Source: Psychrilyobacter sp. (lineage in GTDB: Bacteria > Fusobacteriota > Fusobacteriia > Fusobacteriales > Fusobacteriaceae). From it: 8,392 nt of DNA. The position numbers were made by a program, and so were the translations under genes. The stretch is from contig JAUXGP010000064.1 of the NCBI GenBank assembly GCA_030621995.1, positions 1 through 8,392 of the forward strand. Direction: 5' to 3'. Below are positions 1 to 6,459 of this stretch, one piece after another (positions within the stretch are counted from its first letter, which is position 1; each line of letters opens with the position of its first letter). The notes below the pieces were generated by a model that saw only the letters and a program-made list of their open reading frames with translations, did no database searches and was not told the origin of the DNA.

Positions 1-453
1 AGACCTGGGAACGATTTTTTCATAGTCTCTGCCCCTTGTACAGATCTTATCGATAGCCCCTTCTACAGATGATTCTAAATAGATCATTAGTTTAGGAGGC
101 GACAGATGTTCCAGCATATTATAAAGTAGTTCCTCATAAAGTTCAAACTCTTCAGGAGCCATGTCTCCATCTTCCATAAGCATCCTGGCAAAGATAACAT
201 CACCATAGATACTCCTGTCCATAACACAGCCATCCAATAAATTAGCTTCCTTTATCATCTTAAATCTCTTATTTAAGAAAAATATTTGAAGGGGAAAACT
301 GTATCTTTTTTTATCATAATAGAATTTATCTAAAATAGGATTATTCAGAACAGGTTCTTCAAACAATGAAATTCCTAATTCCTTAGCTAAAATATCCCCT
401 AAAGTACTCTTTCCAGCTCCTACAACACCATCAATACAAATAATTCCGTTCAT
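1..453 (-). CDS. Deoxynucleoside kinase (dGK/dAK/dCK family), C-terminus cut off by window edge
   Basis: This gene begins at ATG 453 and runs open to base 1, giving 151 residues (MNGIICIDGVVGAGKSTLGD...). The family usually has about 200-220, so roughly the last quarter lies outside the window. Seen: a P-loop GVVGAGKST at residues 9-17, a DRS motif at about residue 80 (the family's (D/E)RS, involved in substrate binding and catalysis), and RGRDYE near residue 140, matching the arginine-rich LID that closes over ATP. Family knowledge: such cytosolic enzymes phosphorylate deoxyadenosine, deoxyguanosine or deoxycytidine with ATP; the substrate cannot be settled here. GGAG at 459-462 sits 5 nt before the ATG and supports the start. 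It lies 80 bp downstream of ruvA with no hairpin terminator seen between them, so cotranscription is likely. A weak -10-like TATAAA at 490-495 has no convincing -35 partner. A thymidylate-kinase-like NTPase is less likely given the DRS and LID motifs. Confidence 0.88.
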   Translation of the reverse strand, partial: MNGIICIDGVVGAGKSTLGDILAKELGISLFEEPVLNNPILDKFYYDKKRYSFPLQIFFLNKRFKMIKEANLLDGCVMDRSIYGDVIFARMLMEDGDMAPEEFELYEELLYNMLEHLSPPKLMIYLESSVEGAIDKICTRGRDYEKIVPRS

Positions 454-533
454 GTCATCTCCATTCAATCTCGTTTTTTTAAAATATTTTTTATAATACA
501 TCATTTGCCTCACAAAAATTTATTAATATAAAA

Positions 534-1127
534 TTATTTACTTATCTTTCTTAAAATATCTTTTATAGCCGTCTCGATACTGTCATATGAATCCAGATCT
601 TTAGGAGTGACAAACTTATCGATATCTTTTTTAGAATATCCAAGTGCACCTAAAGCCAGATAAATATCTTCTTCTAACTGGGCTTTGATACTGCCGGTAC
701 CACTGTCGATATTGTCCACAAGCTGAAGATTTTTCATCTTATCTTTCACATCAACTATTAGTTTTTGTGATTTTTTAGCTCCTAATTTAGGAACTTTTGT
801 TAACATCTTAGTATCTTCATTGGCTATTATCTGCTTCAGGTCATTGATAGTAAAAGTAGATAAGATAGCTAAGCCCAGTGACATCCCTATCCCATTTACA
901 TTGATTAAAATTTCAAAGAAATCTCTTTCCCTTTCCTCTGCAAATCCGATTAATTTAAACATATCTTCCTTTACATGATTATAGATATATAACCTTGTAT
1001 TTTCACCTAATTTAATCTTATCTAAAGTCTGGAGGGATACGAATACCTTATAACCGATGCCGTTGACATCTATGGCTACATATCCCATTTTTTTTACAGT
1101 GATCTTACCATCTAAATATTCAAACAT
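534..1127 (-). CDS. ruvA: Holliday junction branch migration protein RuvA
   Basis: The protein has 197 residues, the normal RuvA length. RuvA tetramers bind four-way DNA junctions and load the RuvB motor for branch migration in recombinational repair. The N-terminal OB-fold (about 1-64) opens MFEYLDGKITV. KEDMFKLIGF (53-62) carries the two acidic residues E54/D55 that match the 'acidic pin' of E. coli RuvA. Domain II has two helix-hairpin-helix motifs: VNGIGMSLGLAIL (77-89) and VPKLGAKKSQKL (112-123). The C-terminal RuvB-contacting domain is about 149-197 (LGALGYSKKDIDK). The second HhH is unusual: its hairpin reads PKLG rather than the common PGIG. AGGAG at 1133-1137 lies 5 nt before ATG 1127. 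Only 10 bp separate this gene from the rluD-like stop, so the two are almost certainly cotranscribed. ruvB and ruvC are not in the window. Confidence 0.95.
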   Translation of the reverse strand: MFEYLDGKITVKKMGYVAIDVNGIGYKVFVSLQTLDKIKLGENTRLYIYNHVKEDMFKLIGFAEERERDFFEILINVNGIGMSLGLAILSTFTINDLKQIIANEDTKMLTKVPKLGAKKSQKLIVDVKDKMKNLQLVDNIDSGTGSIKAQLEEDIYLALGALGYSKKDIDKFVTPKDLDSYDSIETAIKDILRKISK

Positions 1128-1137
1128 AAATTCTCCT

Positions 1138-2043
1138 CTATCTCTTTCTCATTCTCTTGAATACCTTATCAAAACTAGCCGGAATCTTAGTTTCAAACTT
1201 ATATTCTTTTCCTGTTATAGGATGGATAAACTCCAATACTCTGGCATGTAATCCCAGTCTTTTAATAGGGTTTCCAGTGGCACCATATTTTTTATCTCCT
1301 ACAATTGGATGCTTTAAATCCTGCATATGTACTCTGATTTGATTCTTTCTACCGGTTTCAAGGGATGCTTCTAATAGTGTAAAGTTGTTAGTTTTTTTGA
1401 TTACCTCATAGTTTGTGATGGCTTTTTTTCCGCCATTATCTGTCTTACTGGAATAAACTACAAATGCAGCATTTTCCTTTAACCAAGATGTGACAGTTCC
1501 CTTATCATCTTTAATTTTTCCCTCCACTAATACAGAGTATTTTCTGCTGAGAATATATTTCTTCCAGTCACTCTGTAAAAGCTGCTGAGCTTCAGCAGTT
1601 TTAGCAAACATCATTATTCCAGAGGTATTTCTATCCAGTCTGTGAACGATGAAGATCTTGTTCTTAGGATCGCTGGATTTAACATGATCCTTTAATTTAT
1701 TATAAGCGGTATTTTCATCCCTGCCGCCGGTAGAGACTGAAAGGATGCCTGCATCTTTATTTGCAACAATGATATTGTCATCTTCAAATAAGATTTGAAC
1801 ACCCTGCATCTTCTTTACATCTCTGTCTTTATTCCAGTTGATCTTCACCTCTTGACCAACAGCTAAGATGTGATTGAACTGGCTGACCATTTGGCTGTCC
1901 ACAGTTATCTGACCATGGGTAAGCAGTGATTTTAAGTTATTTTTACTTTTTCCCTGAAGGTGGAAAGATAAAAAATCCATTAATTCCATCTTTTCCTTTA
2001 CTTTTAATACTGTATCTCTTTTTATTTTCATATTTTTTTTCAA
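1138..2043 (-). CDS. RluA/RluD-family rRNA/tRNA pseudouridine synthase with S4 domain
   Basis: The protein has 301 residues, typical of the RluD type. It isomerises specific uridines in structured RNA to pseudouridine; the exact target (23S rRNA or tRNA) cannot be told from sequence. An S4-like RNA-binding domain covers about residues 13-70. The catalytic domain follows: VHRLDRNTSGIMMFAKT (133-149) contains the invariant HRLD with catalytic Asp137. LETGRKNQIRVHM (228-240) and RLGLHA (262-267) are the other conserved blocks. The C-terminus is basic (KRMRKR). The start is TTG at 2043: AAGGAG (2051-2056) sits 7 nt away, whereas the first in-frame ATG (2031, residue 5) would be 19 nt from it. An extended -10 promoter lies just upstream, after the trkH terminator, and ruvA follows after 10 bp. 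I leave the symbol blank because RluA, RluC, RluD and uncharacterised paralogues share these motifs. Confidence 0.92.
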   Translation of the reverse strand: MKKNMKIKRDTVLKVKEKMELMDFLSFHLQGKSKNNLKSLLTHGQITVDSQMVSQFNHILAVGQEVKINWNKDRDVKKMQGVQILFEDDNIIVANKDAGILSVSTGGRDENTAYNKLKDHVKSSDPKNKIFIVHRLDRNTSGIMMFAKTAEAQQLLQSDWKKYILSRKYSVLVEGKIKDDKGTVTSWLKENAAFVVYSSKTDNGGKKAITNYEVIKKTNNFTLLEASLETGRKNQIRVHMQDLKHPIVGDKKYGATGNPIKRLGLHARVLEFIHPITGKEYKFETKIPASFDKVFKRMRKR

Positions 2044-2050
2044 AATAAAT

Positions 2051-2056
2051 CTCCTT
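2051..2056 (-). promoter_or_regulatory. Ribosome binding site that selects a TTG start for the pseudouridine synthase
   Basis: The minus strand reads AAGGAG, then 7 nt, then TTG at 2043-2041. This is ideal spacing for the TTG and too far (19 nt) for the in-frame ATG at 2031-2029. The choice changes only four N-terminal residues. Confidence 0.7.
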
Positions 2057-2082
2057 GTAATGCATTTTTTTATTTACCTATA

Positions 2083-2091
2083 ATTATATCA
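2083..2091 (-). promoter_or_regulatory. Extended -10 promoter for rluD-like/ruvA/kinase unit
   Basis: The minus strand reads TGATATAAT, an exact extended -10 (TGnTATAAT). The hexamer 17 nt upstream (TGGCTA) is a poor -35, as is common for extended -10 promoters. Transcription would start near 2076, leaving a leader of about 33 nt before the TTG start. It lies between the trkH terminator hairpin and the gene, the right place for an independent promoter. Confidence 0.6.
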
Positions 2092-2120
2092 TTTTATCAA
2101 TAGTTTAGCCATGAAATTTT

Positions 2121-2167
2121 AAGAATATAAAAATGCTGATGATTCCCACCAGCATTTTTATATTCTT
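2121..2167 (-). terminator. Strong hairpin terminator after trkH, probably bidirectional
   Basis: Bases 2121-2138 are an exact reverse complement of 2150-2167 (18 bp). In minus-strand RNA the stem extends to 21 bp with one G-U pair (GCUGGUG against CAUCAGC) around a GGAAU loop. AAAAA precedes and UUUUU follows the G+C-rich core, so the same structure can terminate on either strand. The wobble favours the minus strand, the direction of trkH. A second, weaker hairpin (AGAGGT/ACCTCT with inner CCG/CGG, about 2178-2207) overlaps the trkH stop codon. Confidence 0.85.
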
Positions 2168-2201
2168 ATTAAAGTAGTAGAGGTTGTCCGACAGAACCGG
2201 T

Positions 2202-3662
2202 CTACCTCTTTCTAGATATCACCGAATAAACCAATATTAAAACTGAATATATCTCCAGTCTGCCTAAAAGCATACAAAAGATAAGTACTCCCTTACTGTA
2301 TGGATCAAAGAATCCAAAGTTTTCAATAGATCCTACACGAGCCAGCCCCGGTCCGATATTTCCAAGACTGGAGATAGCAGCTGTAAAACTTGTGATGATA
2401 TCATATCCCATTCCTGCCAGGAAAAGTGTAGTCCCGGCAAAGATAAATACGAATAATATTGAAAATCCCAAGACATTTCTGACTACATGATTTTCCACAT
2501 GTTCCTCTCCTACTTTCAGGGAGAAAAATGCTCTAGGGTGTGCTAATTTTTTTATCTCATTGGATAGATGTTTAAATAATATTAATATTCTAATTTGTTT
2601 CATCCCGCCGCCTGTAGATCCGGCACAACCACCGAAAAACATCAGTGTAACCAGGAGGAGTGCAGAAAATGAAGGCCACAGATTAAAGTCGGCGGTCATA
2701 AACCCGGTAGTAGTAGTTATAGACACCACTTGAAATGCAGAATCGAGGAGTGCACGGCCGTAATTTGCGGTATATTTTTCTATCCCTGAGGAAAAATATA
2801 TATTCAATGAGATCAATACAGTTGCAATAGTAATCACAGCTGTATAAAATCTTAGTTCACTGTCTTTAAAAAAGTCTCTCAACCTTCCCTTGATAAGGTA
2901 AAAATGAAGTGCAAAGTTAACTCCGGCTAAAAACATAAATACAGTTATAACTATATCTATATAGACACTGTTAAAACCTGATACAGAGTTATTTAATGTA
3001 GAAAAACCACCTGTAGCTACAGTGGCAAATGAATGGTTGACAGCTGTATACAGATCCATACCGCCAAACATCAAAAATATAGTTTCAATAATGGTAAGCC
3101 CGATATAGATAAGCCACAATATCTTAGCAGTATCCTTTATCTTGGGACTCAGCCTGTCCTTTGTAGGTCCCGGAACCTCTGCATTATACAGCTGCCCTGG
3201 AGCAATTCCAAACATAGGTAAGATGGCAATGGTGAATAAGACTATTCCCATTCCACCCAGCCAATGGGTTAATGATCTCCAGAACAACAATCCTCTGGGG
3301 ATAGATTCGATATCGGATAAGATGGTAGAACCTGTGGTAGTAAACCCTGACATAGCTTCAAAAACACAGTTTATATACGGGCCAAAGGATCCGTGAAAAA
3401 AATATGGCAGGCCTCCAAAGAGAGCGGCTAAGATCCAGCCCAATGAAACACTTGCAAACCCTTCCTTAGCTTTAAATTTTTTATCCGATTTAAATATAAA
3501 TATAAAGGCCAGCCCGGTGATTAAAGTTATTGCAATGGAAATAGCTATAGCATTCAGATCTCCTCCACCGTAATAAAATGAGATCATAAGGGGAAAGGAC
3601 ATCATAATTCCTAAGATGACTAAAAGATATCCCTGTACTTTTATTATTAAGCTCCAGTTCAT
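2202..3662 (-). CDS. trkH: Trk-type potassium uptake channel subunit TrkH
   Basis: This is a 486-residue, very hydrophobic integral membrane protein, the usual TrkH length. It forms the K+-conducting pore that is gated by the cytoplasmic TrkA ring. The four pore-loop repeats are visible: SGFTTTGST (105-113), ATVATGGFS (213-221), SITTTTGFM (314-322) and SSLGNIGPG (431-439). Each has a filter glycine (G111, G218, G320, G434); glycine in all four is the K+-selective pattern in the family. The flexible loop GGCAGSTGGGMKQIR (344-358) under the third pore and the terminal GRLEIYSVLIL block are also typical. ATG 3662 overlaps the trkA stop by 4 bp (ATGA), and GGAGGT at 3668-3673 lies 5 nt upstream. 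This implies translational coupling and fixed subunit stoichiometry. A KtrB homologue is less likely, because the partner is a full two-domain TrkA and the protein has the longer TrkH form. Confidence 0.95.
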   Translation of the reverse strand: MNWSLIIKVQGYLLVILGIMMSFPLMISFYYGGGDLNAIAISIAITLITGLAFIFIFKSDKKFKAKEGFASVSLGWILAALFGGLPYFFHGSFGPYINCVFEAMSGFTTTGSTILSDIESIPRGLLFWRSLTHWLGGMGIVLFTIAILPMFGIAPGQLYNAEVPGPTKDRLSPKIKDTAKILWLIYIGLTIIETIFLMFGGMDLYTAVNHSFATVATGGFSTLNNSVSGFNSVYIDIVITVFMFLAGVNFALHFYLIKGRLRDFFKDSELRFYTAVITIATVLISLNIYFSSGIEKYTANYGRALLDSAFQVVSITTTTGFMTADFNLWPSFSALLLVTLMFFGGCAGSTGGGMKQIRILILFKHLSNEIKKLAHPRAFFSLKVGEEHVENHVVRNVLGFSILFVFIFAGTTLFLAGMGYDIITSFTAAISSLGNIGPGLARVGSIENFGFFDPYSKGVLIFCMLLGRLEIYSVLILVYSVISRKR

Positions 3663-5035
3663 CTTCTACCTCCAAATTTTGGGGCAGTAAACATCTTTTC
3701 CACCTCATAGATTGCTTCAGGAAGGAGGAATACGATAATTTTATCTTCCATTTTTATTACATCATCTCCGGTAGGGATGATAACGTTATTTTCTCTGATT
3801 ATCACACCGATTATGGATTTTTTAGGGAAATTAATATCCTTTATAGGAGTATCCAAGATAGGTGAATTCTGGGTAACATTTATACCTATTGTCTCTGCAT
3901 CAATCTCTGTAAATGGAGAAACTGAGAAAAGATCAGTTTTTCTGGTATATTTTAATATATCTCCAATTGTAAGTGCATGGGGTGAAAATACAGTATCGAT
4001 GGGATCAAGGTTGTTGATCAGGTTTACAATGGAACTGTTTTTTACCATACACATGGTTTTAGAAGCACCATATTTTTTTGCTGTAAATGCCGACAGGATA
4101 TTATACTCATCGTTATTACTCATACTGATTACACAAGAATCTTCTATAGAGACTTCATCCATCAGGTGGGAATCGGTAGCCGATCCATTCATGATAAGTA
4201 CATTATCCAGCAGGAAACTTAATTTTTTACACCTAAACTTATCCTCTTCAATAATTGTGATATTTTTTCCTGCCTTATTGAGAGCCTTAGAAAGTTCGAT
4301 GGCATGTTTAGTTCCGCCAACGATGATAACATTTTTTAAATTCACAGGGCTGGAAAAATGTTCTTCAACTATATTTTTCACAATGTTTGTTTTACCTACT
4401 AAATATAATTTGTCTTTAGGATAGATTACGTCCTGCCCCTTTGGAACGATGACCTTTCCCTCTCTTTGTATGGCTACCAGCCTGACTTTGGCGAAGATAT
4501 CATCTTTTGCAGAAATTTCAGAGATAGGTATCCCCTTGTGTTTAAAATTTCTTTTAACTTTGACTCCTACTAACCTCGCCATATTGTCTGCATAGTTCAT
4601 AACTTCAAATATATTTGGATTATCCATAAGTTCCATAACTTTTTCTACGGTGATCTCCAGTGGTTTTATGATAGTTTCTATCCCGAAATCATCAGGAGAG
4701 AGATATTCTTCATTAAAATATTGGTAATAACTGTCGATCTTACAAGTTATAGAAATATTATTTTTACAGCATTTTTTTACAATACTGCAGGCAAGAAGGT
4801 TGTCACTGTCACTGTTTGTAACTGCAATAAAAGAGTCGGTACTTAAGATGTTTGCCTCAATAAGGGTGTTGACATTAGTTGCATCTCCCGGGATTATCAT
4901 GGCATCTAACTTACTTTGCAATGTTCTGATTAGTTGTGGATCTTTTTCTAAAATTGTAACGTCATGGTTTTCATAGATGAGTTTTTCGGCTATCTTTACT
5001 CCTACATCTCCCCCACCAGCAATAACTATTTTCAT
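3659..5035 (-). CDS. trkA: Trk potassium uptake regulatory subunit TrkA (two RCK domains)
   Basis: The protein has 458 residues, the same length as E. coli TrkA. It is a peripheral cytoplasmic protein that assembles under TrkH and gates it in response to nucleotides. The order is RCK_N-RCK_C-RCK_N-RCK_C. The first Rossmann half opens MKIVIAGGGDVGVKIAEKL with GGGDVG (7-12) and the strand-2 acid in VTILEKD (E30), the signature of NAD(H) binding. The first TrkA_C spans about 145-225. The second Rossmann half starts NVIIVGGTKHAIELSKAL (about 235-252), where the glycine motif is degenerate. The second TrkA_C is about 370-450. ATG 5035 is chosen because GGAGGA (5041-5046) lies 5 nt upstream and the product begins exactly at the first Rossmann strand. 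The open frame extends back to a TTG at 5074, but that start has no ribosome binding site. Its own consensus promoter lies upstream and trkH follows with a 4-bp overlap. Confidence 0.95.
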   Translation of the reverse strand: MKIVIAGGGDVGVKIAEKLIYENHDVTILEKDPQLIRTLQSKLDAMIIPGDATNVNTLIEANILSTDSFIAVTNSDSDNLLACSIVKKCCKNNISITCKIDSYYQYFNEEYLSPDDFGIETIIKPLEITVEKVMELMDNPNIFEVMNYADNMARLVGVKVKRNFKHKGIPISEISAKDDIFAKVRLVAIQREGKVIVPKGQDVIYPKDKLYLVGKTNIVKNIVEEHFSSPVNLKNVIIVGGTKHAIELSKALNKAGKNITIIEEDKFRCKKLSFLLDNVLIMNGSATDSHLMDEVSIEDSCVISMSNNDEYNILSAFTAKKYGASKTMCMVKNSSIVNLINNLDPIDTVFSPHALTIGDILKYTRKTDLFSVSPFTEIDAETIGINVTQNSPILDTPIKDINFPKKSIIGVIIRENNVIIPTGDDVIKMEDKIIVFLLPEAIYEVEKMFTAPKFGGRR

Positions 5036-5040
5036 TTCAT

Positions 5041-5046
5041 TCCTCC
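5041..5046 (-). promoter_or_regulatory. Ribosome binding site fixing the trkA start
   Basis: The minus strand reads GGAGGA, 5 nt before ATG 5035. An out-of-frame ATG (5040-5038) abuts it directly and is too close to be used. The site rules out the longer TTG-initiated version. Confidence 0.85.
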
Positions 5047-5090
5047 AATTTATACATACAATGCTTTTAAGCAAGACATAAATATTAATT

Positions 5091-5160
5091 TCAATTATTC
5101 ATTATATAGTCATTTTTAATTACTGTCAATAATATCAATATTTAAAGGATGAATAATTGA
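5091..5160. repeat. 12-bp inverted repeat bracketing the trkAH promoter
   Basis: TCAATTATTCAT at 5091-5102 and its exact reverse complement ATGAATAATTGA at 5149-5160 are separated by 46 bp. One arm covers the end of the -10 box and the predicted start site. The other lies 19 bp upstream of the -35 box. Each arm is itself nearly palindromic (TGAAT-A-ATTGA, one mismatched pair), as a dimeric repressor half-site pair would be. Only one arm is transcribed, so any role would be at DNA level. The sequence is very A/T-rich, so chance is possible. Confidence 0.5.
5101..5129 (-). promoter_or_regulatory. Perfect consensus sigma-70-type promoter for trkAH
   Basis: The minus strand reads TTGACA (5129-5124), a 17-nt spacer, then TATAAT (5106-5101): 12 of 12 consensus bases with optimal spacing. 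The start of transcription would be near 5094, leaving a leader of about 59 nt. It lies downstream of the cdd terminator, so trkAH is an independent unit. The A/T-rich stretch upstream (5130-5208) could act as an UP element. A 12-bp inverted repeat brackets the promoter. Confidence 0.85.
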
Positions 5161-5208
5161 ATTTATGAATAGGTGATATATTTATTAATCTTAAAAAAAT
5201 TAAGTTTT

Positions 5209-5238
5209 AAAAAAAATCTCCGCTAAAAGCGAAGATTT
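5209..5238 (-). terminator. Intrinsic terminator after cdd
   Basis: In minus-strand RNA, AAAUCUUCGC (5238-5229) pairs with GCGGAGAUUU (5223-5214) across a UUUUA loop. All ten pairs form, one of them U-G. The U run covers 5216-5209 (eight U). On the plus strand the wobble becomes a mismatch, so the structure is oriented for the minus strand. It lies 27 bp past the cdd stop. Confidence 0.88.
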
Positions 5239-5265
5239 ATAATGGTTTTTTAGGATGAGATCACC

Positions 5266-5661
5266 CTATAATCTGAATCCATAGGGGAATATATCGGTAA
5301 ATTTTACCACCTTGTATTCTTTTTTAATATTTGCCATGATGACAATGGTATCTTCCGTAGAGAATTCATTTATAACTTGTCTGCAGGCACCACATGGCGA
5401 AATAGGACCCTTTGTATCTCCTACAACGGCTATAACTTTAATCTTATTCATTCCTTTGGAGACAGCATGAAAGATAGCATTTCTCTCCCCGCACATAGAT
5501 AATCCATAAGATGAATTTTCTACATTGCACCCTGAATAGTGATTTCCTTTATCGTCGATCAGGACAGCTCCTACCTTAAAATTTGAAAATTTTGCATATG
5601 CACCTTCACGGGCTGCGACAGCCTCGTCTATTAATTCCAATATCTCTTTTTTGTCTAACAT
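5266..5661 (-). CDS. cdd: Cytidine deaminase (small homotetrameric type)
   Basis: The protein has 131 residues, the normal length for the tetrameric zinc cytidine deaminases. It hydrolyses cytidine and deoxycytidine to uridine and deoxyuridine in the cytosol. Seen: FSNFKVGAVL (25-34) and GCNVENSSYG (44-53) of the nucleoside pocket; CGERNAIF with zinc ligand C57 and catalytic proton shuttle E59; PCGACRQV with zinc ligands C90 and C93; and the C-terminal FPYGF that closes the active site in this family. The start is ATG 5661, with AGAGGTGA (5666-5673) just upstream. The frame stays open back to an ATG at 5706, but that codon lies inside the hairpin after deoD and has no ribosome binding site. 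The gene is third in the deoB-deoD-cdd cluster, 83 bp after deoD with a hairpin in the gap, so it may be expressed by partial read-through. A strong terminator follows. Confidence 0.95.
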   Translation of the reverse strand: MLDKKEILELIDEAVAAREGAYAKFSNFKVGAVLIDDKGNHYSGCNVENSSYGLSMCGERNAIFHAVSKGMNKIKVIAVVGDTKGPISPCGACRQVINEFSTEDTIVIMANIKKEYKVVKFTDIFPYGFRL

Positions 5662-5665
5662 ATTT

Positions 5666-5673
5666 TCACCTCT
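5666..5673 (-). promoter_or_regulatory. cdd: Ribosome binding site fixing the cdd start
   Basis: The minus strand reads AGAGGTGA, 4 nt before ATG 5661. It supports the 131-residue product over a 146-residue version starting at 5706. Confidence 0.8.
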
Positions 5674-5697
5674 TTTATATTTTCTTCTAAGGGTATT

Positions 5698-5725
5698 AAA
5701 AGGCATACCATTTGGTATGCCCTTT
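5698..5725 (-). terminator. Hairpin between deoD and cdd, moderate terminator or processing/attenuation site
   Basis: GGCATACC (5702-5709) and GGTATGCC (5714-5721) form a perfect 8-bp stem around a 4-nt loop. Outer A/T pairs can extend it past a bulged base. On the minus strand only four U follow (5701-5698), then AAUACCC, so termination should be incomplete. This would let cdd be expressed at a lower level than deoB-deoD. The downstream AUACC can pair instead with the GGUAU of the right arm, giving a competing 5-bp hairpin. Confidence 0.6.
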
Positions 5726-5744
5726 GTACTGTAACATAATTTTT

Positions 5745-6443
5745 TTATAGAGTACCTAATGCTACTTCGATCATTCCGCTAAAAGTAGTCTGTCTTTCAG
5801 CAGAGGTAGTTTCTTCGCCGGTCACCAAGTGATCTGAGATAGTAAGCAGAGTCAGAGCTTTTACTCCATGCTTAGCTGCTACAGTATATAGACCTGCTGT
5901 TTCCATCTCTACACACAGTACACCATATGATGCCCATTTTTTGTAGTCATCGAAGTTATCTCCGTAAAATTCATCTGAAGTAAATACATTTCCAGCCTTT
6001 ACTTTAATATCTTTTTCTTCAGCAGATTTGATAGCTTTCATCATCAGATCAAAATCAGCTGTAGGAGCATAGTCTGCACCATTAAATCTGATCCTGTTTA
6101 ATCCTGAGTTTGTAGAAGCGGACATAGCGATAACGATATCTCTGACTTTGATGTCTTCCCTGTAAGATCCAGCTGACCCTACTCTGATTAAATTTTTAAC
6201 TCCAAATTCCTGGATCAACTCATTTACATAGATAGAGATAGATGGAACACCCATACCTGTTCCTTGAACAGATACTCTTTTACCATTGTAAGTACCGGTA
6301 TATCCATACATTCCCCTTACTTCATTGTAGCACACTACATCTTCTAAAAATGTTTCAGCAATCCATTTTGCTCTAAGCGGATCTCCCGGTAATAATACCG
6401 TTTCTGCGATATCGCCTTTTTTTGCACCTATATGTATACTCAT
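5745..6443 (-). CDS. deoD: Purine nucleoside phosphorylase, hexameric DeoD type
   Basis: This 232-residue protein aligns to E. coli DeoD almost position for position. It cleaves purine (deoxy)nucleosides with phosphate to the free base and (deoxy)ribose-1-phosphate in the cytosol. Seen: H4, which contacts ribose from the neighbouring subunit; phosphate ligands G20, R24, R43 and R87 with S90 in [16 protein letters not shown] with E179, M180 and E181 at the ribose; and SDH with D204, plus R217 in AERQTTF, the pair that protonates the purine. The side chains expected for catalysis are present. AGGAGG (6453-6458) lies 9 nt before ATG 6443, directly after the deoB stop; the gap is only 16 bp, so the two are cotranscribed. 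The product of this enzyme is the substrate of the upstream DeoB. An alternative MTA phosphorylase or uridine phosphorylase identity is unlikely given the full DeoD pattern. Confidence 0.96.
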   Translation of the reverse strand: MSIHIGAKKGDIAETVLLPGDPLRAKWIAETFLEDVVCYNEVRGMYGYTGTYNGKRVSVQGTGMGVPSISIYVNELIQEFGVKNLIRVGSAGSYREDIKVRDIVIAMSASTNSGLNRIRFNGADYAPTADFDLMMKAIKSAEEKDIKVKAGNVFTSDEFYGDNFDDYKKWASYGVLCVEMETAGLYTVAAKHGVKALTLLTISDHLVTGEETTSAERQTTFSGMIEVALGTL

Positions 6444-6459
6444 CTTCTATTTCCTCCTT

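Noticed and set aside
3490..3708. Open frame of 72 codons on the minus strand across the trkA/trkH junction
   Set aside because: It is out of frame with both confident genes, which overlap by ATGA with a good ribosome binding site for trkH. The frame is a shadow.
3777..4424. Open frame of 215 codons on the plus strand
   Set aside because: It is wholly antisense to trkA, whose frame is certain from motifs. Its protein resembles no family and no proper ribosome binding site was seen.
5036..5074. Longer trkA starting at TTG 5074 (13 extra residues)
   Set aside because: No ribosome binding site ahead of it. The extra residues precede the first Rossmann strand, whereas ATG 5035 has GGAGGA 5 nt away and gives the normal 458-residue length.
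5036..5100. Riboswitch in the trkA leader
   Set aside because: The leader is only about 59 nt and shows just a tiny TGCTT/AAGCA stem, too small for the K+ or c-di-AMP riboswitches known upstream of transporters.
5662..5706. Longer cytidine deaminase starting at ATG 5706
   Set aside because: The codon sits inside the 8-bp hairpin after deoD and lacks a ribosome binding site. ATG 5661 has AGAGGTGA and gives the family length.
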